Notes: a model not told the origin generated them from the sequence alone. Positions 35,042 to 46,959 are shown, numbered from the stretch's first letter. The stretch: 64,000 nucleotides of DNA from Epiperipatus broadwayi (GCA_028023455.1 JAQFVV010013296.1:62001-126000); one strand, 5' to 3'. Translations and numbers: made by a program.

Positions 35042-35248
35042 TTCAAAACAGAGCAAAACTCTCCATAGTGCTCTCAGATGCAAAGCTCCTCACTGATGAA
35101 GGCCACAAGCCAGAAACTAGTCTGGGGATATTGGATGAGTAGGCACTAGATAGGGATTTTATGCACAAGCCTTCTGGCATCCATTGATTGCTCTTGTTAG
35201 CTAGCACAAGATGGCACTACTATACGGAGAGTTTTGGTTTGTTTTGAA
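35042..35248 (+). mobile_element. 207-bp unit with inverted ends around a hammerhead-like motif
   Basis: Left end (35042-35070) and right end (35216-35248) are imperfect reverse complements: ttcaaaaca, caaaactctcc and tag are shared. Between them lie the ribozyme-like motif (35067-35147) and a tail containing gctagcacaagatggcact. The unit is less AT-rich than its flanks and holds no ORF. It may be a short non-autonomous retroelement or a terminal piece of a Penelope-like element. I cannot tell which. Confidence 0.55.
35067..35147 (+). ncRNA. Candidate hammerhead ribozyme (type I layout)
   Basis: The conserved core CTGATGA (35093-35099) is followed by a stem II hairpin ggc-cacaa-gcc, GAAAC (35113-35117), a minimal stem III made from the palindrome ACTAGT, and the cleavage triplet GTC (35120-35122). 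Stem I closes below: TCCTCA (35087-35092) pairs with TGGGGA (35123-35128) with one G-U, and further out CTCA with TGAG and AGTGC with GCACT. The base pair next to the core in stem II is A/A instead of G-C, which would weaken it. All other invariant bases are present. A palindromic stem III fits cleavage as a dimer, known for minimal hammerheads in repeats. Confidence 0.6.
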
Positions 35249-36248
35249 AAATATATATACTTCTCATCTTGCTTTTATATAAAATATTTCATTTATATCT
35301 AGCTTTTATTTAACATATAAAGTACTGCTATATTTTTTAGCAACATTATTATGCATAGTGCATCACATCATCATAAGTAAAACATCTATTTCTTTAAGCT
35401 TATATCATATACACAATGATACATTTTCTTAATCCATAAAAATTGAAGTCTTGTTCTTCAAATATAAATTTCTACCCAAACTGCAATATCATGACAAACA
35501 ATTTTTTTTTTTACCAATCTATATAAAATAAAAATATCTTCTCAATTTTACAAAATAAAGTATGGCTATATTTTCTTGAACAAACTGTGCAATATTTGAA
35601 ATAAATCATTGTGTATACAGATTTTCAGTGCATTTTTATCTCACAGAGTCACTAGACTAAACATATAAGTTAGTTCCATGTGAAAGAACTTATCATATTT
35701 CCACCACAGAAAAAGTGCCAGATGAATAATATCTGCACTTATCAATGAAATATAGACACCAGAGGTTAAATTCCTAGTTTATTATAGTTAAATATCTTTA
35801 GAATTACTTGAGATAAAATATTTAATTTTGCTTATTCAATGGATTATATTTATTAATTCAATCTGTGAATTATTGAATATTGTTATGGCAAAGAAATATA
35901 TTGTTGATAATGCACCAATTATCACAAGTTTTAAAAGAGAGTATAGTCAAAACACTTTGATATCTTCATTAAGCATGATTGAGGAATAAAATTTTGGGAA
36001 AAGAAAGTAGTGATATATGATGAAAATAGAAAATAGGGTATGAAGAAATAAATCCATATATTTGGGTTGAAATAAGAGATCAATGCACGAGATAATTTTA
36101 TGCTAGGAAGAGTGTAATGCAATATAAGAAAATAGTTTAATTACTAAATAATCATTTATACTTTTAAAGGAAATTGTCAAAGTATGTATATAGGTGTGTG
36201 TGTGTTAGATTGAATATTTTTGTGGATTTATTATGATGCAAACAGAGT

Positions 36249-36300
36249 AAAGTGTGGTAGCATTTACATGTAAATACTCCCATACCATACTTTGTTTACC
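36249..36300. repeat. Short palindrome beside the CA/TA repeat
   Basis: Two imperfect arms (gtaaagtgtggtag and catactttgtttac) flank the centre atttacatgtaaat. A GT run before (about 36194) and a CA run after (36302) extend the potential pairing. No known element is recognised. Confidence 0.6.
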
Positions 36301-36301
36301 C

Positions 36302-36304
36302 ACT

Positions 36305-36341
<37 letters not shown>
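36302..36341. repeat. (CA)n(TA)n microsatellite
   Basis: About 20 bp of CA followed by about 18 bp of TA, at the outer edge of the Penelope-like element. Confidence 0.9.
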
Positions 36342-36342
<1 letters not shown>

Positions 36343-36398
36343 ATCAAAACCACCCCAAATCCAAAATTCAACCAGACCAGCATAAAAATAATATTAAA

Positions 36399-36442
36399 AC
36401 ACTACCAAAGGTTTCACTGCTACAAGCAGACTTCTCAAGTGT
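36399..36442 (-). ncRNA. Degenerate hammerhead ribozyme motif, left arm
   Basis: On the minus strand ACAC pairs with GTGT as stem I. Between them lie TTGAGAA where the hammerhead core has CTGANGA, a stem II gtctgc-ttgta-gcagt, GAAA, and a stem III ACC-TTT-GGT closed by the cleavage base A (GTA triplet). Two core bases (C3 to U, G8 to A) and one stem II base are changed or lost, so it should be inactive. The layout matches the type I hammerheads described from Penelope-like elements. Confidence 0.5.
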
Positions 36443-36552
36443 AAAGAACTACAAAAACTACACAATATATATAATATTAAACATTACCCACAAATCCATT
36501 CACTTCCCATCCAACCTTAATATTAAAAAAACTCATAAATAAATTAATTGCT

Positions 36553-37121
36553 TCAGAATAATAAAGATTCTTTAATTCTTCTTTTAATTTCATTTCTCTC
36601 AAAGAAGACACCCTTAGCTTTATCAAAATCAATAGTGTGGCCTGTATCTTTTTCATGGACATACAAAGCAGAACTAAGATATCTATTTTTAACTCTACTT
36701 TTATGAACCTTTATTCTTTCATTTAAACTCCAACCACTCTGACCTATGTAAACCTTCTTACAAAATAAACAAGGAATAAAATATAAATAGTCTTTCTATC
36801 AAAAATTTCTTTTGTATTATTTAATAAATTATTCAATGTAACACCCCTTTTCCAAGCAATTTTCTTATTTCTAAACAATTTATTATTTCTGCATACAATT
36901 TTATAAAAAGACAATTTAAATGGCAAAGAAATAAAATCATATTTTTCTTTAACCTTTACATCCTTACAAACATTACTATTAAATAAAATACTTTTAACAA
37001 ATTTATCAGAGTACCCAATTGTCAAGTAATCTTTATAAAATTGATATTTCTGAAACAAAGCTACCCCACTAGAATTATTTAATTTATTATTCCTATGACA
37101 ATAATTGCTTAAAGCAGTTCT
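36553..37121 (-). pseudogene. Penelope-like RT end plus GIY-YIG endonuclease
   Basis: The first part (from about 37120) corresponds to the region after the RT and holds K-R-G-V-T-L-N-N-L-L-N-N-T-K-E near 36815-36860. After a 1-nt frameshift near 36785-36795 the endonuclease reads I-P-C-L-F-C-K-K-V-Y-I-G-Q-S-G-W-S-L-N-E-R-I, then H-E-K-D-T-G-H-T-I-D-F and F-F-E-R-N-E-I-K-R-R-I-K-E-S-L, ending at TGA 36553-36555. The Y-I-G, the Cys pair typical of Penelope, the Arg after it and the catalytic Glu in F-E-R-N are present. The G-I-Y half reads T-I-Y. In living elements this domain nicks the target for reverse transcription. The RT core itself is missing. Confidence 0.85.
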
Positions 37122-37206
37122 TTTAATATTAAGGGTGGATGGGAAGTGAATGGATTTGTGGGTAATGTTTAATATTATATATATTGTGTAGTTTTTCTAG
37201 TTCTTT

Positions 37207-37250
37207 ACACTTGAGAAGTCTGCTTGTAGCAGTGGAACCTTTGGTAGTGT
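37207..37250 (+). ncRNA. Degenerate hammerhead ribozyme motif, right arm
   Basis: The inverted partner of 36399-36442, now on the plus strand, with the same stems and the same TTGAGAA core. It also has GGAA in place of GAAA, an extra loss of an invariant base. Inactive if the alignment is right. Confidence 0.45.
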
Positions 37251-37310
37251 TTTAATATTATTTTTATGCTGGTCTGTTTGAATTTTGGATTTGGGGTAGT
37301 TTTTATTATA

Positions 37311-37815
37311 TATTGACTAGTTTAGCTTTATGCTTGCAATATTTATATATATGATATGGATTTATTCATTCAAGATTATTATTAAAACTGATTACTATTT
37401 AATTTTAACTTGTGTGTCCTTCTAAAATAGGTTCAATTAAAATTTAACATTAAATTCATTTTTTCACAATTTAACATTATATAGAACTTCTTAGATGTTT
37501 TTATGCAAGAACACGATGTATTTCTGTGGGAATCAGTTACTTCTTAAGTCGGTTGAAAATGTTTATCTGAACTATAAGCCTTTCAGATATTGTTTTGATT
37601 TTTACATTATGTACTGACTGAAGAAATAATATAATGGAGATGTTGCTTTGAAGATTTGATAATAATTTGTGCATGTGTGTGTATAAATATTATTTTATAA
37701 ATTCAAATAGTAAAAAAAATACTTGAATATAAAAAGAAATGCACTATTTATATATATTCATTCATATTATAAAACTCAATAATATAAATGCTTCATTTCA
37801 GTATAATAAACTTAC
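37311..37815. other. AT-rich spacer, nothing recognised
   Basis: Short AT-rich stretch between the Penelope-like element and the exon candidate. If the exon is real, this is the start of its downstream intron. Confidence 0.5.
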
Positions 37816-37971
37816 CAATTAATTCTTCAAACATACTCATGACATCATCGTCTGACCATTCCTTTGAATACATTAATATCTGGATTATTTTAGCTAAACC
37901 ATTGGCTTGATTCTGAGTGATTTTAACTGAGGATGGCAAATTGTTTATAAATTCATTCCATTCAATTTTAT
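37816..37971 (-). CDS. Candidate internal exon of an unidentified host gene
   Basis: On the minus strand TTTTTTAG leads into 156 nt open in one frame only (the other two have stops). The exon ends ATTG before GTAAGTTT. It starts and ends in phase 1, so it adds or removes 52 codons without shifting the frame. The translation begins KIEWNEFINNLPSSVKITQN and ends EWSDDDVMSMFEELI; it is rich in acidic and mixed residues and looks like a folded helical protein. Its end phase fits the exon at 5203-5345, and its start phase fits the candidate first exon at 63726-63795. I do not recognise the family. This is the best single-copy host coding candidate in the window. Confidence 0.65.
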
Positions 37972-38559
37972 CTAAAAAATATGTTGATTAATACTTACAA
38001 TGATTACTTACTTATTAAAACAAGTGAATATGGAAATGGATGTCAAATGAAAACAAAACTATTTTAATTGCACTAAAAAAAAATGTAAATTATAATTTAA
38101 TTAAACCAAGACGAAAATTTTGTATGTTAGTTTGGTATCATTATTATCAATTCTAAATTATAGACGATATATTTTTAACTTTTCAAAGTTTGCTGTTATC
38201 TATTCGGAGTATAAATAATTCAAGTATACTTAATTATTTTTTAATATTTTAAATATTATAAGCAATCAGATTTTATTTTAATATGAGAAACAATTTATTT
38301 AACATTTTTTATTTAATCTTGAATATAAACATATTAAAAAAAATACATTAAATAAACAAAAAGTTATACTGATGTAAATAGTTTATTTTATTTTATTGAC
38401 AAGTCCTATAAATATTATTATTGTGCATATATTTAGCATTTTCAACAATTATCAATCTACTTCCAGAATGAAACTTTTAAAATTTAATCCAATTTTTCCA
38501 ATTCAAAATTTTACTTATTTACATCAATATAACAAATTTCCTTATCCATTTACCTCATA
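37972..38559. other. AT-rich spacer, nothing recognised
   Basis: No coding signal seen. It would be intron if the exon call is right. Confidence 0.5.
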
Positions 38560-39210
38560 CATAATCTTTTTATAAGACTTGTAAATAATTATCCATCTAT
38601 TGTCATTTTTTCTAGTGATATCTCAATCCTTAATTCTTTCACTGATATTAATGACACCTATTTATTTTCTCAATATATTATTTCACTTCTGATTTCTCTT
38701 TGTCACTCCATGTAGAGATTTCATATTTTTCTATATGATTTAAAAATCTCCACATTGCTCTTCTATTAAATACCTAACTCTAGAATGCATAGTAAGCACT
38801 AATAAAATACATTTATTAAAAACTTTCCTTTTTGAACATATTATTACCTTTTAATATTATTTTTGATTAATTTCATTAATTATGTTTTCCTCTACATTAA
38901 TAATTTGTTTAAGATATTTTGAATTGTTATGTTTTAATGCATTACTATTAATCCTTATATGAAGATAACTTTAATCTTCTTACACTACTTTCTTGTTTTT
39001 CTCTAATATTGCTTGTAAAATTTTCTGAAAATCGGAAGCATTATTTGTGAAAATAGCCAAATTATTCTGCAAACTGTAGATAATTTAAGTAAAGTTTATT
39101 TATTTTAATCCCATAGACTCCACATTTTTACCCACAAAATACTTTCCTTAAAACTGTCATTAAAAGTATTGGAGAAATGGAATTATCCTGTTATACAATG
39201 GTATAATCAT
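38560..39210 (-). mobile_element. RTE-like LINE fragment (copy 3), strongly decayed
   Basis: The plus strand matches 48360-49030 in order: ttgctcttctattaa, aaaacatttattaaaaac-cttcctttt, attatgttt-cctct-cattaataattgt and ccacaaaatactt-c. It is therefore a minus-strand fragment of the same ORF, covering the FADD-to-C-terminal region. Both ends are missing, including the GAT tail. Many substitutions make it the oldest RTE copy here. Confidence 0.75.
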
Positions 39211-40571
39211 TGATATTCTTCAGAAATTTATGAATCTATATAATTCTTAAAAATGTTGCATCACCTGATTTTTGAGATGTTTTAATATTTCTAATTTATA
39301 AAAATAAATATAAATAAACTGCAGCACTTATTATGAAATATCAATATTATAAAGCAAAAATGTTTTCCAGGATTTTATGGAATAATGTGATTCTAGTCAC
39401 ACATAAATGAATAAGAAAGACTATGTAGATTTAGAAAATCAATATGCATTATAGATATGTTTTGTATCCGAATGCTATAAAAACATTATGAATCATGTAT
39501 GATTCATATATGTGCAAAAAAAATGATTAAGCATTTGAAATAAAGATTAGAGTTAAAAAAAAAATATGCTAATTTCAACCTTGTTTTAATTTTTTATATT
39601 AAAATAGTCTTCAAACTAGTTTCTAGTTAGTTTCATATAACAGATATCAAAAAGCATTATAGGTTTGATAATAGAATTTTAAATTTGAATAAATTAAAGG
39701 CAAAAAAAGAGAACATATTTATGATTCCTAGATTTACAATAGGCTGATTATTGTAAGATTACTGCTAATTCAAATGATGGTCTATTGAATGATCCATAAA
39801 ACTTTGAATGCAATCTAATAAAAAGTCGATTTCTCTAATTACTGTTTAAAAAACCTTAAGTATATTAGCAAAATAAGATGGTAAAAATTAATCAAACTTT
39901 GACTTGAATGATTATCAGTTTAAAAATTTATGCAGTTGATAGCATTTTAAATAGAAAGGTAAACATTGATTTTGAAGAGCAGACATTCTTCAATATCTCC
40001 TGCTGCATTTAATAAATCAAAGGATAGCATGTTTCAAAATAGAAATAAAATTATCTAATTTAATTGTATAATAGACTTATTTTGCCATAATTATTGTATG
40101 ATATAGAAACATGGATCTATCAACAAAACATAAAGGCAAATAAAAAATTTTGTTCTAAGATTCTATGTAATATAGGAGATCTTTATTCATTATATTTGAT
40201 TTATTCCAACAAAAAACATGTAAATAATGGATTAGTGAATAACAAGAGATACAATCACATAATAATGTTAATAATATTTGATCAGTACTATGGTGCAATC
40301 ATATTATAGCAATTACTTTTACATATAAATAGAAAATACATTTAGCTAATACATAAATATTGATAGTATACTATACTGTATATATGTATAAATTCAAAAA
40401 TATTAAGATATAAAATAAATAAATACAAAAGTTCAGGTTTTAAGTGGAAAAAAAATTATGAATCAATAAACACAGAGTTAAGATTTACTTTCCCCTATAT
40501 CATTTATTAACTTAAAAGAGAAAAATAAATTTAAATATTTATTTAAATAAAAAAGATAAATAAAAACTGCT
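39211..40571. other. AT-rich spacer, nothing recognised
   Basis: A 71-codon plus-strand ORF at 40094-40309 has low-complexity, AT-driven wording and no motif. I do not call it a gene. Confidence 0.5.
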
Positions 40572-41110
40572 TGCTCCCCCCCCCCCAATTACTTTTCAGA
40601 ATTTTCCTTTTTCTAAGTTAAAAAGGTAGTTGTGGAGTATGTGCTCGATTGCCACCAGGTGATGCTGTAGTACCATCTACAACCAGCCCAAAGCTTGCAA
40701 GTGATAAATTTATATCTGAAAGTGTTTGAAAATTGACAAATAAAAATGCCTGAGGCAATGTATACCAATAAATGCATTGAAAGTACAAATTATAAAAAAA
40801 ATCAAGAAAATGCTATAAAATTCAAATTTAAAAAAAAAGAAATCGGTGAAAATATGACAAAGACAGACCCCCCCCTAAAATCAAGAATTCTTTACTTAAA
40901 TTGAAAAATGAAATCGTCTGAGGCAATGTATACCCAACAAATACATCATAAGTACAAATTATAAAGAAAAACCCCAAGAAAATGCCATAAAATTCAAATT
41001 AAAAAAAATTGGTGAAAATACAACAAAGACAGACTCCCCTAGAAATTGCCATATGCATCTACAATCACATTCAAAAGCAATTAATTAGTTTCTCCTTTGA
41101 AATATTATTT

Positions 41111-41800
41111 AAATTCATCGATATTTAAAACACAAAAAGCAATACACAAAAAATAATTACCAATGTAAAATCTACCCCTCCCCAAGTAAGAACCATTAAA
41201 TAATGGTGGAAGGTGGGAAATCCAAAAAACAGAATTTCATCAGTTTTTATCATTTGCAAATAAGCATCTATCTACAATCACATTCAAAAGCAATTAATTG
41301 GTCTGGTCTCTGCTTTGAAATTATGGCATATCATTTAAATTCATCGATATTTAAAAAATAAAAAGAATACACAAAAAAAAAATAATTACCAACATAAAAT
41401 CTACTCCTCCCTCAAGTAAGAAGCATTAACAATGTGGAAGGTGAGAAATCCAAAAACACAATTTTATCAAATTATTTAGCTTTCAAGATTTTCAAATAAG
41501 CATCTACAATCACATTCAAAAGCAAGTAATTGATCTCATATGCATATCATTTAAATTCATCGATATTTAAAAAATAAAAAGCAATACACAAAAAATAATT
41601 ACCAACTTAAAATTTACCCCTTTTCCCAAAATAGCTGAAATTGACAAATTATGTCGATGGTGTACTTTTTAAAAAATATACTAAATATTTAAAAAATAAA
41701 AGATTTTCAACACTCACAAATCATTTAAATTCATCAATATTTAAAAAATAAAAAGCAATACACAAAAAATAATTACCAATGTCTTTTTACACCTTTCTAT
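41111..41800 (+). repeat. Degenerate tandem units inside the left foldback arm
   Basis: The landmark aaattcatcgatattta (one base changed in the last copy) starts at 41111, 41337, 41553 and 41727. Each is followed by aaaagcaatacacaaaaa-type wording and attacca. Spacings are 226, 216 and 174 bp. The mirror units lie at about 43270-43730 in the right arm. Confidence 0.8.
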
Positions 41801-42072
41801 GTTTGCAATTTTTTCATTTCAAAAAATTGCTTTTCATGTGAAAAGTTGGTACCGAAAAGTCTATGACATCACATTTTGACATGAATTAGAAAAAGATTAT
41901 TTGCAGCATAAAAATTCATTAGCTATCAAAAAATAAAATTAATTAAATATCCATTAACTTTTACAACTTTTCTTTAAAATTATAAAATTTAGCTTAGTAG
42001 GCACTTGAATGTTTTCAGCATAAAAATCCATTAAAAGGGTTATTATTTAGATTTAGAATTCAACAGAAGACT

Positions 42073-42370
42073 GGTTTAAAAAATACAGCAAAGATGGTAG
42101 AAATTAAGAGCAGATACAATTAGCAAGCAATTATAGTTCTGCAAAAAATAGACAAAAAGAAGGTTCAAATTTGTAGGCTTTCAGCACAAAATAAATTATT
42201 TAGAAAAACATTCAAATTTTAAAGTTTATTGGAACAGATTTTAATACACTTAAATAGTAACAGAAGATTAAGTAACACTGATTATTTGGTTTAAAAAATA
42301 CAGCAAAAATGATAGAAATTAAGAGTAGATTACAATTAGCAAACAATTATAGTTCCACAAAAAATAGACA
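42073..42370 (+). repeat. Direct repeat in the foldback spacer
   Basis: The sequence ggtttaaaaaatacagcaaa and the following about 75 bp occur at 42073 and again at 42298, a 225-bp spacing close to the unit length in the arms. Confidence 0.75.
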
Positions 42371-44106
42371 AAACTCTACTGCTTCATGTTCTGTCTTTGG
42401 AAGTACCCAAATTTTTATCATTTTGAGTCAAAAAAGAAGATTATGAAAAAGATGCTACTTACATTTCAGCTGCTACTGATATTTCAGTGCAGAATTTTGA
42501 AATGTTGCCTGAAAGTTTGTGCATGTTTAATGTTGTATTCAACTGCATAAGAAAATAATCCATATTAACCCTATCAAAAAATAAAAATAATCCCAACAAC
42601 TTGTATTTCTAGCAGAAAACAATAATTAACACATCATAATAAAACTAAGCAGGCATTTCAAAACACTAGTTCAGTTACATTTTGATTAAATTTTTCAGCT
42701 TTGAAAATTATATTTTTCATGTGAAATGTCTATTACATCATATTTCATTAATAAGTACAAACTGTGATTTAATATATTATGGTGCCATTATATTTCTCTT
42801 TTTAAATTTTTAATTGGTATATGTGTATGAATTTAATTCAGTATTTTCCTACGAATCTCATATAACACACATATATGATGAAATGTTTAGGCAACTATTT
42901 ACCAGTTTCTAACTTTTGCGAGTATGTTAAATGGTAATTTAAAAAATAAATTTGGTTTAGAGTGAAAGTAAATGCTTTCTTCACAGTGCCATTTTTCATT
43001 CACTTAGGAATCACCTTTGTTGAGCTAAGTTAAAAAACTTAACATTAGAAAGCTAAATTTTATAATTTTAAAGAAAAGTTGTAAAAGCTAATGGATATTT
43101 AATTCATTTTATTTTTTGATAGCTAATGGATTTTTATGCTGCAAATAATCTTTTTCTATTTCATGTCACACCTTTGTACTTTCAAAATGTGATGTCATAG
43201 CTTTTTGGTACTGGCTTTTCACATGAAAAACAATTTCTTGAACCAAAAAAAACTGCAATCATTGAAATTCCAGAAAAGACATTGGTAAGTATTTTTTGTG
43301 TATTGCTTTTTATTTTTTAAATATTGATGAATATAAATGATTTGCAAATGTTGAAAATCTTTTATTTTTTAAGTATTTAGTATATAATTGACATAATTTG
43401 TCAATTTCAGCTATTTTGGGGGGAAGGGTAGATTTTACATTGGTAATTATTTTTTGTGTATTGCTTTTTATTTTTTGAATATCGATGAATTTAAATGATA
43501 ATGCCATAATTTTAAAGTAGAGACCAAGTAATTGCTTTTGAATGCAATTACAAATGCTTATTTGCAAATTGGAAGCTAAATAATTTGATAAAATTCAGTT
43601 TTTTAGATGCCCCACCTTCTTTCCACCATTGTTAATGGCTTCTTACTTGGGGGAAAGTAGATTTTTACATTGGTAATTATTTTTTGTGTATTGCTGTTTA
43701 TTTTTTAAATATCGATGAATTTTTTTTTTTTTATAATTTGTACTTTCAATGTATTTGTTGGATATACATTGCCTCAGCCAATTTCATTTTCGATTTAAGT
43801 GAAGAATTCTTGATTTTAAAGGGGTGTGTGTGTCTTTATTTGTTGTATTTTCACTGATTTCTGTTTTTTTTTAGTTTGAATTTTATAGCATTTTCTGGTT
43901 TTTATTATAATTTGTACTTTCAATGTATTTGTTGGATATACATAGGCTCAGGCATTTTTATTTGTCACTTTTCAGCCACTTTTGGATATAAATTTATCAC
44001 TTGCAAGCTTCAGGCTGGTTGTTGATGATATCACAGTGTTGCCTGGTGGTGATCGAGCACATCCTCCACAACTACTGTTAAAAAATATAAACAGTGGCGG
44101 GGAGCA

Positions 44107-44667
44107 TAGGTAGTATTTTATTTCTTCTATTACACAAATGTTAAATTCTTTAATTGAAATTGGAAAAGTGGTTTTTTTATTTGTTTATTTATTTGAGAAG
44201 TTTTGATTTTGTTCAAATTAGAATAAAATTTTAAAACTGAGGTTTAATATATTTAAATTCAGTAGAGTATATAACTAAATAATATCAGCATAATTCATTT
44301 ATAATATTCATCTTTTCAGTAGTTCACCTAGTTTCTTAGATATGGAACAGAGGGTGAGAAATATTCAATAATTTTACATACTAAGAGGACAGTATAAATT
44401 TTTTTCTTTCAATTTCATAACATTTTAATTTAGTTAGGGTAATTACTTCCAAAAATAAAGAGCAGCATGCCTATCAAACTTCATAAATTTTGAAGTCAAA
44501 TATAAAATACATTCAAAAAATTATAATGCTTTAAGTAATAGCACCCAAAGGATATATATATATATATATTATTTCACAGTTTCTTTCAATTTAAAGATTT
44601 TGACAGAAGATAGAATTAAATTTTAAAATAAACATTTATTATATCTTATGTATATCATATTTAGTAT
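44107..44667. other. AT-rich spacer with short TA run
   Basis: No gene recognised; TA alternation near 44551-44568. Confidence 0.5.
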
Positions 44668-45560
44668 TGTAACGCTAGTGGAATATATGTTATAAGACAC
44701 ACATATATATCTATTTTACATATTTTATAATTTAAAAATAAATGATCAAATTTATTAAGAAAAAAAAAGCAAAATAATTTGAAAAAAAAAAGGAATTTGC
44801 AAAAATAGAATTAAAATAAAAGACCACATCATTCTTTTACAATAAAGCTGTTTATTAAGAGTAGGATAAGAAAATAAAATCTTAGTGAAAAAGCTAAAAT
44901 GAAAAAAAGATTTAAATCCCCCCCTCTCTCTTCTCTTTATGAATTAAAATAAATTAAAAGAATAAATGTTTAAAAATAAGTAAATGTAAAAAATCAGAAT
45001 AAAAATTAATTAATTAGTAAAAGAAAACTTTTGGAATGCAATTGAGTTTGAAAGATTACTGGCTGATAAAAAAATTAAAACAGATAATTGAATTAATTAA
45101 AAAACCATGTAAACTATCTCATCAGCATAAAAGTGATGATAGTAGATTAATCTAGAAAAGAGATGAGATAAAACAAAATGTAAAAATTAATTAAAAAATA
45201 GATGTAGGTTATAATAAAAATTAAAAGTCTGAAAAGGAAATATACAATGGGAGGGTTAAGATATAAAGTGTGACTCAGCTATTATTATAGTTTACTTTCC
45301 AGAATTCAGTTTACTGAAATTCCTTGTAAGCAGATTCACCAGATTCATTTGGAGTCATTCAGATATCCAGAGATAGAAGTGTAGTAGAGAGCCAATTCTT
45401 ACTGCCACGAAAGATATCAATACAGAAGCCACAGAAATAGTAACCTGTGTTGCTAGAAAGCTGTATGAATGTTTGACTGGGCTTTATGCCAAAGTCATCA
45501 GCTTCATTAATTGTCTTGCCTGAAACTAATGCCAAAATAGTGAAATAGACTCTGTCTCAT
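44668..45560 (+). repeat. About 0.9-kb dispersed direct repeat, copy 1 (possible LTR)
   Basis: It aligns with 52360 to about 53335 from tgtaac at the start to cattgtt near the end. Shared blocks include aaataaatgatcaaattta, aagaccacat, tttacaataaa, ctgtttattaagag, gattactggctgat and attgtcttgcctgaaac. The two copies flank 6.8 kb. This fits a pair of old LTRs starting with TG, but I could not find a primer site or polypurine tract, so it may simply be a dispersed repeat. Confidence 0.6.
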
Positions 45561-46959
45561 ACTCTTTCATTGTTGATCTGAAAAATGAATGAAAAAGCAT
45601 GAAGGCATGGATGGATACCAAAAGGCCAACTGATTGGAAAGTCCAAACAAATGAAAAACAAACCAAAGGAACTGTGCCATTTTAATATCACAAAAACCTA
45701 GATAAATATATTTTCAATAATAACTGTCTAAACACTATTTTGAATGACAAGAACTTTAATGAAGGACTACAACAAAATTTAGCCTTAACTTAATCAGCTG
45801 TATTTACTTTATATAAAGTTTATTATGTTATATTATATTAAATATGTATGTATGTATATGAATAAATAATAATGTTTACTTAATTGTTATTTGGTCTGTT
45901 CTCTCTCTCTTGTCACAGTGTCACCATTAATTTAAGAGTATAAATATCTAAGGTGGTAAGTTAAATGCACTGTGCCCCATGATGAAGAGTAAGAGTTAGC
46001 TTAGGATATTCCAAGATGGCTAAATTCATATGCCTGTTATCCGAGTATGATGGTTATATATAACTTATAGTTGTATGGTACCTGAGTTTTATTCTCAAAA
46101 TAAATAAAATGCTTTAGATGGCAGTTATTTGTTCCAGAAGTATGGAGGAAGGCCACAACCAGGAAATATGGTCAAGCTGTGCATTTATATAGCCTTCAAT
46201 TTATGGCCATAGGTATCATTGATGGTTAATCTATTTATGGTATTTTCTCCTCTACTTGAAGTTCCGATCCACTGCTTCAGTCAGTATAGAAAAAAGATAT
46301 AATTAAAAAAGTCTAATAAGTAAATAATAAAAATAAAATACATAAAAATGATACTGTATTAATAATGAAATATGTATTGAGCTTGATAATAAGCTTATTA
46401 AAGTAAAATGTTGAAACATGAGTTAAAGTCAGATATTAAAAGTACATTAAGTATAGTAAGTAGTGAGACATAGTCTTAAAATAAGTATAGCAGGTGGATC
46501 TGGTTCAAATGAATCCATATGTGGAGACAAAGTGCCATAAATGGCTCATCATAATTAAAATTAAAAAAAAGTAAAAAGTCCAAACCTAAAAATTAAAATA
46601 AACGCTAAGTTGCATAGTAAAAAAAGTTTAAATCGGTGAGCAGTGTGAGAAGAAAAATAGACCAAGGCAAACAAATTATAATATTAAGAATGTAAATAAT
46701 TAAAAAAATAAGAAGAACAAGATATATAATGGAAATAAAAAGGAGAGAGGATAAAAAAAAGTGACCAGAGAGATAAATAAACTTATTATTGAGGCTTGTT
46801 GATAGTTAGGAGGGAATTAAAGAGGATAAGGGGGGTTTGAGATTAGTTGAACACTTCATTCAATTTAAAATATTTAAAAATAATGAAAATCAAGGTCAAT
46901 AAACCAATAAAAAAAAATTTTTTTTTTGGCTAATTTTTTAAATTTTTTGAAACAGGAAG
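45561..46959. other. AT-rich region between the direct repeats, nothing recognised
   Basis: No motif of protease, RT or integrase is visible in any frame. Confidence 0.5.

Larger units (their letters stand above)
36341..37310 (-). mobile_element. Penelope-like element, 3' part, between inverted arms
   Basis: The arms 36341-36527 and 37122-37310 are about 187 bp long and reverse complementary with few mismatches. They enclose about 590 bp coding, on the minus strand, the end of the RT region and a GIY-YIG endonuclease. In element orientation the left arm is the 3' untranslated part, and the right arm is a copy of it turned round and placed before the truncated coding part. Penelope-like elements are known for terminal repeats in direct or inverted orientation and for hammerhead motifs within them, and both fit here. 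No target duplication was found. Confidence 0.8.
40572..44106. repeat. 3.5-kb foldback structure with satellite-like arms
   Basis: Left arm about 40572-41995 and right arm about 43038-44106 are reverse complementary over their length with indels. The outermost bases tgctcccc and ggggagca match. Outer parts share landmarks such as gatgcctgaggca-like, acttgcaagctt-like and ctcgat(t/c)-ccaccagg-like blocks. Inner parts hold a repeated unit. The spacer (about 41996-43037) has no ORF. The unequal arm lengths (about 1420 and 1070 bp) come from different numbers of inner units. No transposase and no clear target duplication are visible. Confidence 0.85.
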
